A stretch of 64,000 bases of DNA from Comamonadaceae bacterium OTU4NAUVB1 (GCA_024372625.1 CP099605.1:1116001-1180000); one strand, 5' to 3'; positions 1-9,472 are shown, counted from the stretch's first letter. Numbers and translations: made by a program. The notes: generated from the letters alone by a model not told the origin.

Positions 1-50
1 TGTGGGATGTCCTGCGTGCGTGGGTTGAGCCGCCGGCCGGCGGCATGCCG

Positions 51-992
51 TCAGTGCTCCTCGGCGGGCGCGCGGGGCAGCGAGCGCTGGCGCAGGACCG
101 TGGCGGCGATGCCGCTGGCGATGATCAGCGCCATGCCGCCCCAGCCGAGCATGTCGATGCGGTCGTCGAAGAGCACCACACTGTAGATCGCCGCGAAGAC
201 GATGCCCGAGTACTGCAGGTTGGCCACGACCAGCGTGCCGTTCTCGGTTTTCGCCGAGGCGTACGCGCGCGTCATGCACAACTGGCCGGTGGAGGCCAGC
301 AGGCCCACCGGCACCAGCCACAGGGCGTGGCCCCAGGTCCACCGGTCCCACGGCGTGAAGCCCGTGAGGGCCGTGGCGATGCCTCCCGCCACGGCCGAGC
401 CGACCGCGAAATAGAACACCGTGCGCGCCTCCGGCTCGCCCATCCGCGACAACGCCACGACCTGCATGTAGGCGAAGGCGGCCGTGAGGCCCGACATCAG
501 CCCCATCGCGCTGGCCAAGCCGTTGACGCCGGCGGTGCCGCCGACGTCGGGCTTGAGGATCATCACCACGCCGCCGAAGCCGGCGAGCACGGTCGCCACC
601 AGCGCGCCCTGCAGGGGCGGGCGGTCGGCGCGGTCGTCGCGGCCGGGCACCGGCATCCAGGCCAGCAGGGCACCACCGACCAGGAAGGCGGCGATCCAGA
701 CGCTGCTCATGTAGTTGAGCGTCATGGCGGTGGCCAGCGGCAGGTGGGCGATGGCGTAGAACCACGCGCCCAGCGACACCACGCCGACCGTGCTGCGCCA
801 GGCGTGCATGCCGGGGTGGCGGGTGGCCAGCGAAATGCCCCCGGCGCGCGCGAGCAGTCCCATGAACACGACGCTGATCATCCCGCGATAGAACACCAGC
901 TCGGCGCTGGAGAACCAGGCCGAGGCGATCTTCACGCACACGCCCATGCTGGCGAACAGCACGGCGGCCAGCACCATCCACAGGGCCTGCAT
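51..992 (-). CDS. EamA/DMT-superfamily transporter
   Basis: Predicted inner-membrane metabolite exporter of the drug/metabolite transporter superfamily, 313 residues. The protein is almost entirely hydrophobic, with about ten membrane segments in two EamA halves; a hydrophilic loop around residues 113-128 (GRDDRADRPPL) separates them. The N-terminus (MQALWMVLAAVLFASMGVCVKIAS) is the usual first helix of an EamA half. The length matches the family norm of about 290-310 residues. It lies 36 bp downstream of the Rieske oxygenase gene on the same strand, so the two may be cotranscribed. The substrate cannot be read from sequence. Bases 1-50 to its left hold nothing recognisable. Confidence 0.9.
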   Translation of the reverse strand: MQALWMVLAAVLFASMGVCVKIASAWFSSAELVFYRGMISVVFMGLLARAGGISLATRHPGMHAWRSTVGVVSLGAWFYAIAHLPLATAMTLNYMSSVWIAAFLVGGALLAWMPVPGRDDRADRPPLQGALVATVLAGFGGVVMILKPDVGGTAGVNGLASAMGLMSGLTAAFAYMQVVALSRMGEPEARTVFYFAVGSAVAGGIATALTGFTPWDRWTWGHALWLVPVGLLASTGQLCMTRAYASAKTENGTLVVANLQYSGIVFAAIYSVVLFDDRIDMLGWGGMALIIASGIAATVLRQRSLPRAPAEEH

Positions 993-1028
993 CGCGTGCT
1001 CAGGCCCCGGCGCGCGGCGTTCGCCGCG

Positions 1029-2174
1029 TCATGCGAGCGACTGCGCCATCTCGCGGCGATACCACTCGTGGAACTGCTGCATGCCGTCCTCCATCGGGCT
1101 CTGGTACGGACCGGTCTCGTTGTCGCCGCGCAGCATGAGCGCGCGGCGCCCGGCGTCCATGCGCTCGGCGATCTCGTCGTCCTCGACGCAGGTCTCCATG
1201 TAGGCGGCCTGCTGGGCCTCGATGAACTCGCGCTCGAAGGCGACGATCTCCTCGGGATAGAAGAACTCCACCATGTTGAGCGTCTTCTGCGGGCCCACCG
1301 GATGCAGGGTCGAGACCGTGAGCACGTGCGGATACCACTCGATCATCACGTGCGGGTAGTAGGTCAGCCAGATGGCACCGTACTTGGGTGGCTGGCCGTC
1401 GCGGTACTGCAGCAGCTGCTCCTGCCATTTCTGGTAGACCGGGCTGCCGGCGCGCCCGAGCCGGTTGGCCACGCCCACGGTCTGCACGGAGAAGTCGCGC
1501 GCGAACTCCCAGCGCAGGTCCTCGCAGGCCACGAAGCTGCCCAGGCCGGGATGGAACGGACCGACGTGGTAGTCCTCGAGGTAGACCTCGATGAAGGTCT
1601 TCCAGTTGTAGTTGCACTCGTGCAGCTCGACGCGGTCGAGCGCGTAGCCGGTGAAGTCGAGGTCGGCGCGCGGGCCCAGCCCGGCGAAGTCGGCCGCCAC
1701 GTCGCGCCCGCTGCCGTCGCGGTTCTTCTCGAACAGGAGGCCGTTCCATTCCTCCAGCGGGTAGTTGTGCAGGTTCAGGCACGGGTCCTGCGCGAAGTGC
1801 GGCGCACCGATCAGGGTGCCGGTGGTGCGCGGGTCCGACGCGGCGTAGGTCCACCGGTGCAGCGGGCAGACGATGTTGCCGCCCGCCCCGGCGTCGAGCG
1901 TGCCGCGGCCCTGCAGGATCGTGGCCTGGCGATGGCGGCACACGTTGGAGATCAGCTCCACGCCCTTGGGCGTGTGCACCAGCGCGCGACCCTGGTGTTC
2001 CTGGGGCAGCGTGTGGAAATCGCCTCGTTCGGGCACCGCCAGCCGATGGCCGACATAGCGCGGGCCATTGGCGAAGAGGGTGTGCAGTTCGCGGGCGTAG
2101 AGTGCTTCGTCGAAGTACGCGGAAACCGGAAGTTGGCTCTGGGCCTTCTGCAGTTGAAGACTTAAATCAGACAT
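1029..2174 (-). CDS. Rieske (2Fe-2S) aromatic ring-hydroxylating oxygenase, alpha subunit
   Basis: Oxygenase component of a Rieske nonheme-iron monooxygenase or dioxygenase, 381 residues. The Rieske cluster ligands are visible as C79-x-H81 and C103-x2-H106. The mononuclear-iron motif follows as D201-Y-H203-x4-H208 (EDYHVGPFHP), with an acidic ED-D-E-I stretch nearer the C-terminus. The ATG at 2174 begins MSDLSLQLQKAQ; a longer in-frame extension upstream is low-complexity and unlikely to be translated. No reductase or ferredoxin gene is adjacent, so the electron donor must be encoded elsewhere. It is divergent from xseB. The substrate is unknown; the family includes choline/glycine-betaine and aromatic-acid oxygenases. 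Confidence 0.9.
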   Translation of the reverse strand: MSDLSLQLQKAQSQLPVSAYFDEALYARELHTLFANGPRYVGHRLAVPERGDFHTLPQEHQGRALVHTPKGVELISNVCRHRQATILQGRGTLDAGAGGNIVCPLHRWTYAASDPRTTGTLIGAPHFAQDPCLNLHNYPLEEWNGLLFEKNRDGSGRDVAADFAGLGPRADLDFTGYALDRVELHECNYNWKTFIEVYLEDYHVGPFHPGLGSFVACEDLRWEFARDFSVQTVGVANRLGRAGSPVYQKWQEQLLQYRDGQPPKYGAIWLTYYPHVMIEWYPHVLTVSTLHPVGPQKTLNMVEFFYPEEIVAFEREFIEAQQAAYMETCVEDDEIAERMDAGRRALMLRGDNETGPYQSPMEDGMQQFHEWYRREMAQSLA

Positions 2175-2392
2175 GGGTGACCTGACCAAGCTCCCCACAG
2201 GGAGAGAAAAGAAAGAGAAGGAAGGCGTCGCCCGAACATCCGTCAGGCCCTGGAGCGCGCAGGAGCGGCGACCGCGAGAACGATCCCGGCGGGACCGGCA
2301 TGTGAGGGGCATTGTACCCGCCGGGTACCGCGCGCAGCGTCGCCCTAAAATGCGCCGCTTACCTCCAGGTCCATTCCAAAGACTCCCCACGC

Positions 2393-2701
2393 ATGCCCAA
2401 GGCGCCATCCCCCGTCGTCGGAACCGCTCCGGCGAACCCCGTCGATCCCACCTCCGCCGCCGCGATGCCGGCCGTGTCCTCGGCCGACGTCGCGCCGCCG
2501 GCCAGCTACGAAGCCGGGCTGCAGGAACTGGAGCGGTTGGTCGGCGAACTCGAATCGGGCCAGTTGCCGCTCGACCGGCTGCTCGACAGCTACCGGCGCG
2601 GCGCGTTCCTGCTGACGCACTGCCGCGAACGGCTGCAGGCGGTGGAGGACCAGATCAAGGTGCTCGACGCCGGCACGCTCAAGACGTGGTCGCCCGAATG
2701 A
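2393..2701 (+). CDS. xseB: Exodeoxyribonuclease VII small subunit
   Basis: Small subunit of exonuclease VII, which with XseA degrades single-stranded DNA in the cytoplasm. 102 residues: an Ala/Pro-rich N-terminal tail of about 40 residues precedes the typical core ([33 protein letters not shown]), which forms the helical hairpin binding XseA. The E. coli protein is about 80 residues, so the extra length is the disordered tail. The start at 2393 was chosen over an upstream in-frame ATG because it gives the plausible MPKAPS beginning just after the divergent promoter region. Its stop overlaps the ispA start (ATGA at 2698-2701), indicating translational coupling in an xseB-ispA-dxs operon. Confidence 0.93.
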   Translation: MPKAPSPVVGTAPANPVDPTSAAAMPAVSSADVAPPASYEAGLQELERLVGELESGQLPLDRLLDSYRRGAFLLTHCRERLQAVEDQIKVLDAGTLKTWSPE

Positions 2702-3636
2702 GCGCGGCCGACCACGAGCCGGGCGCCGTCGCCGCCTGGACGCCGCGGCGGCTGGCCGACTGGAGCGCACCGCAGCTCGCCCGCGTGGAGGACGCGCTGT
2801 CGCGCTGGGTCGGCGTCGATTCGCCCGCGCAACTGGGCGATGCGATGCGCTACGCGGTGCTCGGCGGCGGCAAGCGGCTGCGTCCGCTGCTGGTCCTGGC
2901 GGCGAGCGAGGCCGTCGGGGGCAGCGGTCCCGCCGCCCTGCGCGCGGCCTGCGCGACCGAGTTGATCCACGCCTATTCGCTGGTCCACGACGACCTGCCC
3001 TCGATGGACAACGACGTCCTGCGCCGTGGCAAGCCCACGGTGCACGTGCGCTTCGGCGAGGCCAGCGCGCTGCTCGCGGGCGACGCGCTGCAGGCGCTCG
3101 CCTTCGAGCTGCTCACGCCCGACGACGAGCCGGCCGTCACGCCGTCCATGCAGGCCATGCTGTGCCGGCTGCTCGCGCGCGCCGCCGGCAGCCAGGGCAT
3201 GGCGGGCGGGCAGGCGATCGACCTGGCGAGCGTGGGCGTGATGCTCGACGAGGCGCGGCTGCGCCAGATGCACCGCCTGAAGACCGGCGCGCTGCTGCAG
3301 GGCAGCGTCGAGATGGGGATGGCGTGCGCCACGAGCGAGGTCGCGCCCGCCGCGGCCCGGGCGCTGCGCGACTACGGCGCGGCCCTTGGGCTCGCGTTCC
3401 AGGTGGTCGACGACATCCTGGACGTCACCGCCGATTCGCAGACGCTGGGCAAGACCGCCGGCAAGGACGCCGCCGCCGACAAGCCCACCTACGTCTCGCT
3501 GCTGGGCCTGGACGCCGCGCGCGCCGAGGCCGCCGCGCTGCTGGAACGCTCGCTGGTCGCGCTCCAAGGCAGCGGCTTGGCCGACACCGCCGCGCTGCGC
3601 GCGCTGGCACACATGGTCGTCGACCGCGACCGATAA
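2698..3636 (+). CDS. ispA: Farnesyl diphosphate synthase (polyprenyl synthetase family)
   Basis: Condenses IPP with DMAPP and GPP to make farnesyl diphosphate, precursor of undecaprenyl phosphate and quinone side chains. 312 residues. The first aspartate-rich motif is H97-D98-D99-L-P-S-M-D104, and the second is D238-D239-I-L-D242; the GGGKRLRP element is at about residues 57-63. The length fits short-chain trans-prenyl synthases. The start overlaps the xseB stop by four bases, and dxs follows after 12 bp. This xseB-ispA-dxs order is common in proteobacteria and couples the first committed MEP-pathway step to chain elongation. Confidence 0.96.
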   Translation: MSAADHEPGAVAAWTPRRLADWSAPQLARVEDALSRWVGVDSPAQLGDAMRYAVLGGGKRLRPLLVLAASEAVGGSGPAALRAACATELIHAYSLVHDDLPSMDNDVLRRGKPTVHVRFGEASALLAGDALQALAFELLTPDDEPAVTPSMQAMLCRLLARAAGSQGMAGGQAIDLASVGVMLDEARLRQMHRLKTGALLQGSVEMGMACATSEVAPAAARALRDYGAALGLAFQVVDDILDVTADSQTLGKTAGKDAAADKPTYVSLLGLDAARAEAAALLERSLVALQGSGLADTAALRALAHMVVDRDR

Positions 3637-3648
3637 CGATTTCCACAA

Positions 3649-5547
3649 ATGGCCGAGCTGCTCCCCACCATCCACGACCCCTCGGCGCTGCGCGCCCTCG
3701 ACCGCGATCAGCTCAAGCAGCTGGCCCACGAAGTCCGAGCCTGCGTGCTCGACAACGTCTCGCGCACCGGCGGACACCTGAGCTCGAACCTGGGCACGGT
3801 CGAGCTCACCGTCGCGCTGCATCACGTCTTCCACACGCCGCACGACCGCCTGGTGTGGGACGTGGGCCACCAGACCTATCCGCACAAGATCCTCACCGGC
3901 CGGCGCGACCGCATGCCCACCCTGCGCCAGCAGGGCGGCATCTCGGGCTTCCCGCAACGCAGCGAGAGCGAGTACGACACCTTCGGCACCGCCCACTCCT
4001 CGACCAGCATCTCCGCGGCGCTGGGCATGGCGATGGCGGCCAAGCAGAAGGGCGAGGACCGTCATGCCGTGGCCATCATCGGCGACGGTGCCATGACGGC
4101 CGGCATGGCCTTCGAGGCGCTGAACAACGCCGGGGTGTCCGACTGCAGGCTGCTGGTGATCCTGAACGACAACGACATGTCGATTAGCCCACCCGTGGGT
4201 GCGCTCAACCGCTACCTCGCGCAACTCATGAGCGGCAACTTCTACGCGGCGGCCAAGAGCGTCGGCAAGACCGTGCTGCGCGCGGCGCCGCCGCTGTTCG
4301 AACTGGCCAAGCGGCTGGAGGAGCATGCCAAGGGCATGGTGGTGCCGGCCACGCTGTTCGAGCAGTTCGGCTTCAACTACGTCGGGCCGATCGACGGCCA
4401 CGACCTCGACTCGCTGGTGCCCACGCTGGAGAACCTGCGGCTGCTCGACGGTCCGCAGTTCCTGCACGTCGTCACCAAGAAGGGGCAGGGTTACAAGCTG
4501 GCCGAGGCCGATCCGGTGGCCTATCACGGCCCGGGCAAGTTCGACCCCCAGGTCGGACTGGTCAAGCCCTCGACGGCACCCCGGCAGACCTTCACGCAGG
4601 TGTTCGGCGACTGGTTGTGCGACATGGCCGCGCACGACGGCCGGCTGGTGGGCATCACCCCGGCCATGCGCGAAGGCTCGGGCATGGTGGAGTTCGAGCG
4701 GCGCTTTCCCGGCCGCTACCACGACGTCGGCATCGCCGAGCAGCACGCCGTGACCTTCGCCGCGGGCCTCGCGTGCGAAGGACTCAAGCCGGTCGTCGCC
4801 ATCTACTCGACCTTCCTGCAGCGCGCCTACGACCAGCTGATCCACGACGTCGCGATCCAGAACCTGCCGGTGGTCTTCGCGCTCGACCGCGCGGGCCTGG
4901 TGGGCGCCGACGGCGCGACGCACGCGGGCGCCTACGACATCCCGTTCCTGCGCTGCATCCCGAACATGAGCATCGCGTGCCCGGCCGACGAGGCCGAGTG
5001 CCGGCTGCTGCTGACCACCGCCTACGAGCAGAGCCACCCGGTGGCGGTGCGCTATCCGCGCGGCGCCGGCGCCGGTGTCGCGCCCGCCCTCACGCTCGAC
5101 GCCTTGCCGTTCGGCCGCGGCGAGGTCCGCCGCGAGGGATCGGGCATCGCCATCCTGTGCTTCGGCACGCTGCTGCATCCGGCGCTCCAGGCAGCCGAGG
5201 TGCTGGACGCCACGGTCGTCAACATGCGCTGGGCCAAGCCGCTGGACGTCGAACTGCTGCTGCGCATCGCGGCGACGCACGATGCGCTGGTGACGCTGGA
5301 GGAGGGCGCGGTGATGGGCGGTGCGGGAAGCGCGGTGCTCGAGGCGCTGCAGGACGCCGGCATCGCGCGGCCCGTGATGGTGCTCGGCCTGCCCGACCGC
5401 TTCGTCGAGCACGGCGACCCGGTGCGGCTGATGGCCGACCTGGGCCTCGACGCGACGGGCATCGCCAGGTCGATCCAGGAACGCTTCCCGGCGACGCCGG
5501 CGGTGCTGGCACCGGTCGCGCCCGCGGTGGTGGCGGCCCTGTCCTAG
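3649..5547 (+). CDS. dxs: 1-deoxy-D-xylulose-5-phosphate synthase
   Basis: Thiamine-diphosphate enzyme that condenses pyruvate with glyceraldehyde 3-phosphate, the entry step of the MEP isoprenoid pathway. 632 residues, standard length. The N-terminal domain has the conserved histidine context [24 protein letters not shown], and the ThDP-binding motif is [16 protein letters not shown]. The transketolase pyrimidine-binding domain contains [15 protein letters not shown], and a C-terminal transketolase domain follows. The gene is 12 bp after ispA with no terminator between them. It is followed by a strong intrinsic hairpin terminator at about 5627-5649. Confidence 0.97.
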   Translation: MAELLPTIHDPSALRALDRDQLKQLAHEVRACVLDNVSRTGGHLSSNLGTVELTVALHHVFHTPHDRLVWDVGHQTYPHKILTGRRDRMPTLRQQGGISGFPQRSESEYDTFGTAHSSTSISAALGMAMAAKQKGEDRHAVAIIGDGAMTAGMAFEALNNAGVSDCRLLVILNDNDMSISPPVGALNRYLAQLMSGNFYAAAKSVGKTVLRAAPPLFELAKRLEEHAKGMVVPATLFEQFGFNYVGPIDGHDLDSLVPTLENLRLLDGPQFLHVVTKKGQGYKLAEADPVAYHGPGKFDPQVGLVKPSTAPRQTFTQVFGDWLCDMAAHDGRLVGITPAMREGSGMVEFERRFPGRYHDVGIAEQHAVTFAAGLACEGLKPVVAIYSTFLQRAYDQLIHDVAIQNLPVVFALDRAGLVGADGATHAGAYDIPFLRCIPNMSIACPADEAECRLLLTTAYEQSHPVAVRYPRGAGAGVAPALTLDALPFGRGEVRREGSGIAILCFGTLLHPALQAAEVLDATVVNMRWAKPLDVELLLRIAATHDALVTLEEGAVMGGAGSAVLEALQDAGIARPVMVLGLPDRFVEHGDPVRLMADLGLDATGIARSIQERFPATPAVLAPVAPAVVAALS

Positions 5548-5626
5548 AACGGGAAATCCGCAGGGTAAACCCCGGGCAGGCGGGTGGATGCGCTTTTTTA
5601 CAATGGCGCCGGCCCACAAGGTCTGG

Positions 5627-5649
5627 AACGCGGCTCTGGCCGCGTTTTT
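5627..5649 (+). terminator. Intrinsic terminator after dxs / in dctP leader
   Basis: Perfect 8-bp stem AACGCGGC / GCCGCGTT with a TCTG loop, followed by TTTTTC. It lies 80 bp after the dxs stop and only 33 bp before the next start codon. The simplest reading is the dxs operon terminator, but a TACAAT box at 5599-5604 upstream leaves open that it sits inside the leader of the TRAP binding-protein gene. Confidence 0.8.
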
Positions 5650-5682
5650 CTTTTCCCCTCGCTATTTCGGAGTCAATTCCCC

Positions 5683-6762
5683 ATGGATCGTCGTTCCCTC
5701 ATCAAGCACGCGGGCGTCGCCGGTGTCCTGGCCGCGGGCATCGCGCCGGCCGTGCATGCGCAAGCGGCCGTGCGCTGGCGTCTCGCATCGAGCTTTCCCA
5801 AGTCGCTCGACACCATCTACGGCACCGCCGAGGTCTTCTCCAAGAAGGTCAGCGACATGACCGGCGGCAAGTTCCAGATCTCGGTGCATGCCGGCGGCGA
5901 GCTGATGCCGGCCTTCGGCGTGGTGGACGGCGTGCAGAACGCATCGGTGGAGATGGCGCACACGGCGCCCTACTACTTCTACGGCAAGGACCCGACCTTC
6001 TGCCTGGGCTGCGCGGTGCCCTTCGGCTTCAATGCCCGCCAGATGAACGCCTGGATGTACGAGGGCAACGGCATGAAGCTCATGCGCGAGTTCTACGCCA
6101 AGTACAACATCATCAATTTCCCCGGCGGCAATACCGGCGCGCAGATGGGCGGCTGGTTCAGGAAGGAGATCAAGTCGGTCGCCGACCTCAAGGGCCTGAA
6201 GTTCCGCACCAATCCCTTCGCCGGCCGTGTGCTCGAACCCTTCGGCGTGATCCCGCAATCCATCCCCGGCGCGGACCTGTATCCGGCGCTGGAGAAGGGC
6301 ACGCTCGACGCGCTCGAGTGGGTCGGCCCCTACGACGACCAGAAGCTGGGCTTCAACAAGGTCGCGCCGTTCTACTACTACCCCGGCTGGTGGGAGGGCG
6401 GCCCGCAGCTGGACTTCTACATCAACAACAAGGCCTGGGAAGGCCTGTCGTCGGAATACAAGGCGGTGGTCGAGGCGGCCGCCTCGCACGCCAACGTGAC
6501 CATGACGGCCAAGTACGACGCGCGCAACCCCGTCGCGCTCAAGCAACTCGTGGGATCGGGCACCAAGCTGCGTCCGTTCCCGCAGGACGTGATGAACGCG
6601 GCCTTCAAGTCAGCCCAGGAGATCTACGCCGGCCTGAACAACACCAATCCGGAGTGGAAGAAGATCTACCCCGACTACTCGAAATTCCTGGCCGACCAGA
6701 ACGCGTGGTTCCGCTTCACCGAAGGCACCTTCGACCGCTTCATGCAGCAGCAGAAGCTGTGA
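5683..6762 (+). CDS. TRAP transporter periplasmic substrate-binding protein (DctP family)
   Basis: Periplasmic receptor of a tripartite ATP-independent transporter, 359 residues. The N-terminus MDRRSLIKHAGVAGVLAAGIAPAVHAQA is a signal peptide with a DRRSLIK twin-arginine-like start and an AHA-type cleavage site around residue 26. The mature protein begins VRWRLASSFPKSLDTIYG, resembling the 2-oxoacid-binding TakP-type receptors; that assignment is by resemblance only. The ATG at 5683 follows GGAG (5669-5672). Matching membrane subunits lie convergently at 7363-9472, separated by one small membrane-protein gene, so receptor and permease are transcribed separately. Confidence 0.9.
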   Translation: MDRRSLIKHAGVAGVLAAGIAPAVHAQAAVRWRLASSFPKSLDTIYGTAEVFSKKVSDMTGGKFQISVHAGGELMPAFGVVDGVQNASVEMAHTAPYYFYGKDPTFCLGCAVPFGFNARQMNAWMYEGNGMKLMREFYAKYNIINFPGGNTGAQMGGWFRKEIKSVADLKGLKFRTNPFAGRVLEPFGVIPQSIPGADLYPALEKGTLDALEWVGPYDDQKLGFNKVAPFYYYPGWWEGGPQLDFYINNKAWEGLSSEYKAVVEAAASHANVTMTAKYDARNPVALKQLVGSGTKLRPFPQDVMNAAFKSAQEIYAGLNNTNPEWKKIYPDYSKFLADQNAWFRFTEGTFDRFMQQQKL

Positions 6763-6812
6763 GGTGAGCTGAGGTCCCAGGGGCGCGCCGAGCGCCCTTC
6801 GCGACGACTCCC

Positions 6813-6844
6813 GAGGCCCTTCCGGCGACGCCGGCGGGGCCTTC
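6813..6844. terminator. Hairpin between convergent genes
   Basis: GAGGCCC and GGGGCCTTC arms (6813-6819, 6836-6844) enclose an inner CCGGC-GAC-GCCGG stem. It lies between the convergent TRAP binding-protein gene and the minus-strand membrane-protein gene. The short T-containing flank on the plus strand (TTCGTCATT) makes it a plausible, imperfect terminator. Confidence 0.55.
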
Positions 6845-6850
6845 GTCATT

Positions 6851-7366
6851 TCAGGCGCGGGGCAGCATGGCGCGTCCGGCATGCTCGCCCACGCGCTGCG
6901 CGAAGGCCGTGAGCAGCGCCGGGTCGGCCGACTGGAACCAGCCGATGGCGCCGTTGCGGCGCTTGACCAGCAGGCGTGGCGCGATCACCTTCTGCAGCGG
7001 TGCCCAGTGCACCAGCTTGAGCTGCACCACCTCGCCGGCGTGCGCGCGACGGTTCCACAGCCAGGTCTGGCTCAGCACGTCGCCATCGAGCCGCGTGCGG
7101 CTGCGCACCACCCAGACGCCCATCCACACCACGCCGACGCCCGCCAGCCCGAGCACGGCGAGGCTGCCGGCCGACCACGTGGCCGCACGCAGCGCTGGCA
7201 GGCTCCACAGCGCCAGGGCGACCACGTCGACCACGATGACCACCGACAGCACGCGCAGGAAGGCCGGATAGGCCGGGCTCTCCAGCACCGGCCGCTCGGC
7301 CTCCCGCGCATCCATCTCCGGCGCGTCGTCGGTGGGCGGCGTCACCGCAGCGGATGCGGTCGTCAC
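6851..7366 (-). CDS. Small two-helix membrane protein, function unknown
   Basis: 171 residues if started at the GTG at 7366, which overlaps the stop of the upstream TRAP permease gene as GTGA; an ATG at 7315 gives 154 residues. There are two hydrophobic segments in the first half (FLRVLSVVIVVDVVALALWSL and LAVLGLAGVGVVWMGVWVV). A soluble C-terminal part follows (LDGDVLSQTWLWNRRAHAGEVVQLKLVHW...). I do not recognise a named family. The pattern of two helices plus a basic, Trp-containing tail resembles small PH-like membrane proteins, but that is a guess. Overlap with the TRAP permease gene implies co-translation and possibly an accessory role. Confidence 0.75.
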   Translation of the reverse strand: MTTASAAVTPPTDDAPEMDAREAERPVLESPAYPAFLRVLSVVIVVDVVALALWSLPALRAATWSAGSLAVLGLAGVGVVWMGVWVVRSRTRLDGDVLSQTWLWNRRAHAGEVVQLKLVHWAPLQKVIAPRLLVKRRNGAIGWFQSADPALLTAFAQRVGEHAGRAMLPRA

Positions 7367-8892
7367 CGGGGCGGCGCCGGCTCCGGCGCGGCGGGAGCGG
7401 CCGGCGCGGCCGGGTCGGGTTGCGTGGTGCCGAACGGGTTTTCCATGTCGATGTTGCCGCTGTCGGGCTGCTGGCCCTCGGTGGGCATTTCCAACTGGAC
7501 CTTGTCCGTGTCGACCACCACCGGCTTGTCGAGGAAGACGGTGACGGTCTGCGGGAAGAAGATCACGATGGCTACCAGCAGCAACTGCATCGCCACCCAC
7601 GGGATGGCGCCCAGGTAGATGTCGCGCGACTCCACCTTGCGCGGCAGGGCACCGTTCTTGAACAGCGTGTCGGCGATGCCGCGCAGGTAGAACAGGGCGA
7701 AGCCGAAGGGCGGGTGCATGAACGAGGTCTGCATGTTCACGCACAGCAGCACGCCGAACCACACCATGTCGATGCCCAGCTTGTGCGCCACCGGCCCGAG
7801 CATCGGCAGGATGATGAAGGCGATCTCGAAGAAGTCGAGGAAGAAGGCCAGGAAGAAGACGAAGACGTTGACCGCGATCAGGAAGCCGATCTGCCCGCCG
7901 GGCAGGCCCGAGAGCAGGTGCTCGATCCACACCGCGCCGTCCACGCCCTGGAACACCAGCGAGAACACGCGCGAGCCGATCAGGATGAACACCACCATGG
8001 CCGTGAGGCGCATGGTGCCCTCCATGGCGTCCTTGAGCAGTTGCCACGTCAGCCGTCCATGGACGGCCGCCAGGATCAGCGCGCCCACCGCGCCCATGGC
8101 GCCGGCCTCCGTCGGCGTGGCGATGGCGTGGTCCATGAAGGGCAGGCCGCCCATCGAACCCAGCACGGCGAAGATCAGGATGGCCGAGGGGATGATGCCG
8201 CGCAGGCACTTGCGCCACAGCGCCCAGCCGTGCAGCGTGCGCGCCGTGGGCGGCAGGCCGGGCACGTGGTCGGGGCGCAGGCGCGAGACCAGGAACGTGT
8301 AGGCCGCGAAGATCAGCACCTGCAGGATCGAGGGACCCCAGGCGCCCTTGTACATCTGGCCGACGTCGGTGCCGAGCTGGTCGGCCATGACGATGAGCAC
8401 CAGCGAAGGCGGCACCAGTTGCGTGATGGTGCCCGAGGCCGCCAGCACCCCGGTCGAATAGCGCATGTTGTAGCCGTAGCGCATCATGACCGGCAGCGAG
8501 ATCATGGCCATGGCGATGACCTGGCCGGCCACGGTGCCGGTGATGGCGCCGAGCACGAAGCCCACGATGATCACCGAGTAGCCCAGACCCCCGCGCACCG
8601 GGCCGAAGAGCTGGCCCATCGAGTCGAGCATGTCCTCGGCCAGTCCGCACTTCTCGAGCACCGCCCCCATCAGCGTGAAGAACGGGATGGCCAGCAGCGT
8701 CTCGTTGGACAGGATGCCGAAGACGTTGAGCGGCAGGTTGGCCATGAAGCCGGCCGGGAACCAGCCCATCTCGATGGCGATGAAGCCGCTGAGCAGACCG
8801 AGCGCGGAGAGCGAGAACGCGACCGGGAAGCCGATCAGCATGATTACCACGAGCCCCGCGAACATCAGCGGGGCGAAGTTTTCCATTTGCAT
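7363..8892 (-). CDS. TRAP transporter large permease (DctM family)
   Basis: Large membrane subunit that carries the sodium-driven transport path of a TRAP system; 509 residues with about 12-14 hydrophobic segments. Recognisable stretches include LLAIPFFTLMGAVLEKCGLAEDMLDSM and DFFEIAFIILPMLGPVAHKLGIDMVWFGVLLCVNMQTSFMHPPFGFALFYLRG, both typical of DctM. It is longer than the usual roughly 430 residues because of internal loops and a Pro/Ala-rich C-terminal tail (about residues 480-509) that resembles a disordered cytoplasmic extension. It follows dctQ by 70 bp, and its stop overlaps the start of the small membrane-protein gene. Confidence 0.93.
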   Translation of the reverse strand: MQMENFAPLMFAGLVVIMLIGFPVAFSLSALGLLSGFIAIEMGWFPAGFMANLPLNVFGILSNETLLAIPFFTLMGAVLEKCGLAEDMLDSMGQLFGPVRGGLGYSVIIVGFVLGAITGTVAGQVIAMAMISLPVMMRYGYNMRYSTGVLAASGTITQLVPPSLVLIVMADQLGTDVGQMYKGAWGPSILQVLIFAAYTFLVSRLRPDHVPGLPPTARTLHGWALWRKCLRGIIPSAILIFAVLGSMGGLPFMDHAIATPTEAGAMGAVGALILAAVHGRLTWQLLKDAMEGTMRLTAMVVFILIGSRVFSLVFQGVDGAVWIEHLLSGLPGGQIGFLIAVNVFVFFLAFFLDFFEIAFIILPMLGPVAHKLGIDMVWFGVLLCVNMQTSFMHPPFGFALFYLRGIADTLFKNGALPRKVESRDIYLGAIPWVAMQLLLVAIVIFFPQTVTVFLDKPVVVDTDKVQLEMPTEGQQPDSGNIDMENPFGTTQPDPAAPAAPAAPEPAPPR

Positions 8893-8962
8893 TGTGTGGG
8901 GCTCTCGCGGGGTCAGGCGGTGTCGGCGGCGGTGGCGACGAGGGATGGCGTGAGGACGGTGC

Positions 8963-9472
8963 TCATTGCAACGGCTTCTCGTACTGCGTGCTCATCGACA
9001 GGTCGCCGCGCAGGTGGGCCACGCGCTTGACGATCTCGGCCACGCCCTGCAGGAACATGACGGCGAAGCCCACGGGCATCAGCAGCGCGGCCGGCCAGCG
9101 GATCAGCCCGCCGATGTTCCCGGAGATCTCGTTGGTCTGGAACATGTTCCAGAAGAAGGGCCACGTGAGGTAGGTCAGCAGGCCCATCACCGGCAGCAGG
9201 AAGAAGGTCAGCCCGAAGAGGTCGACCCAGACCGGCCCGTGGCCCTTGAGCTTCCCGTAGACGATGTCGACCCGCACGTGCTCGTTGAACCGCAGCACCA
9301 CCGGCGCGCCGAGCATCACGGTGGCCGCGAAGAGGTACCACTGGATCTCCAGCCACGCGTTGTTGCTGAAGTCGAAGCCGTAGCGCACGAGCGCGTTGCC
9401 CGCGGAGATCAGCGAGGCGGCCAGCACGGCCACGCCGGCGATCTTGCCGAGTTTCTCGCTGACCCAGTCCAT
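8963..9472 (-). CDS. TRAP transporter small permease (DctQ family)
   Basis: Small four-helix membrane subunit of the TRAP system, 169 residues. The typical pattern is visible: a first helix IAGVAVLAASLISAGNALVRYGF, then NNAWLEIQWYLFAATVMLGAPVVLRFNEHVRVDIVYGKL, which is the W-x-E-x2-x3-F and H-V-R-V-D signature of DctQ. Two more helices follow. The ATG at 9472 gives MDWVSEKLGK, a normal start. It lies upstream of dctM on the same strand and forms the permease half of the system whose binding protein is at 5683-6762. The receptor pairing is inferred from proximity. Confidence 0.92.
   Translation of the reverse strand: MDWVSEKLGKIAGVAVLAASLISAGNALVRYGFDFSNNAWLEIQWYLFAATVMLGAPVVLRFNEHVRVDIVYGKLKGHGPVWVDLFGLTFFLLPVMGLLTYLTWPFFWNMFQTNEISGNIGGLIRWPAALLMPVGFAVMFLQGVAEIVKRVAHLRGDLSMSTQYEKPLQ

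Noticed and set aside
45..2165. Very long open frames antisense to or out of phase with known genes (for example 45-2165 plus, 2590-5619 minus, 59762-63541 minus).
   Set aside because: Each lies opposite clearly identified genes, is rich in Arg/Ala/Gly/His as expected of high-GC antisense frames, and has no recognisable domain.
3649..5547. Possible frameshift in dxs because two other frames are open across it.
   Set aside because: The 632-codon frame is continuous and carries all expected motifs; the other frames are high-GC artefacts.
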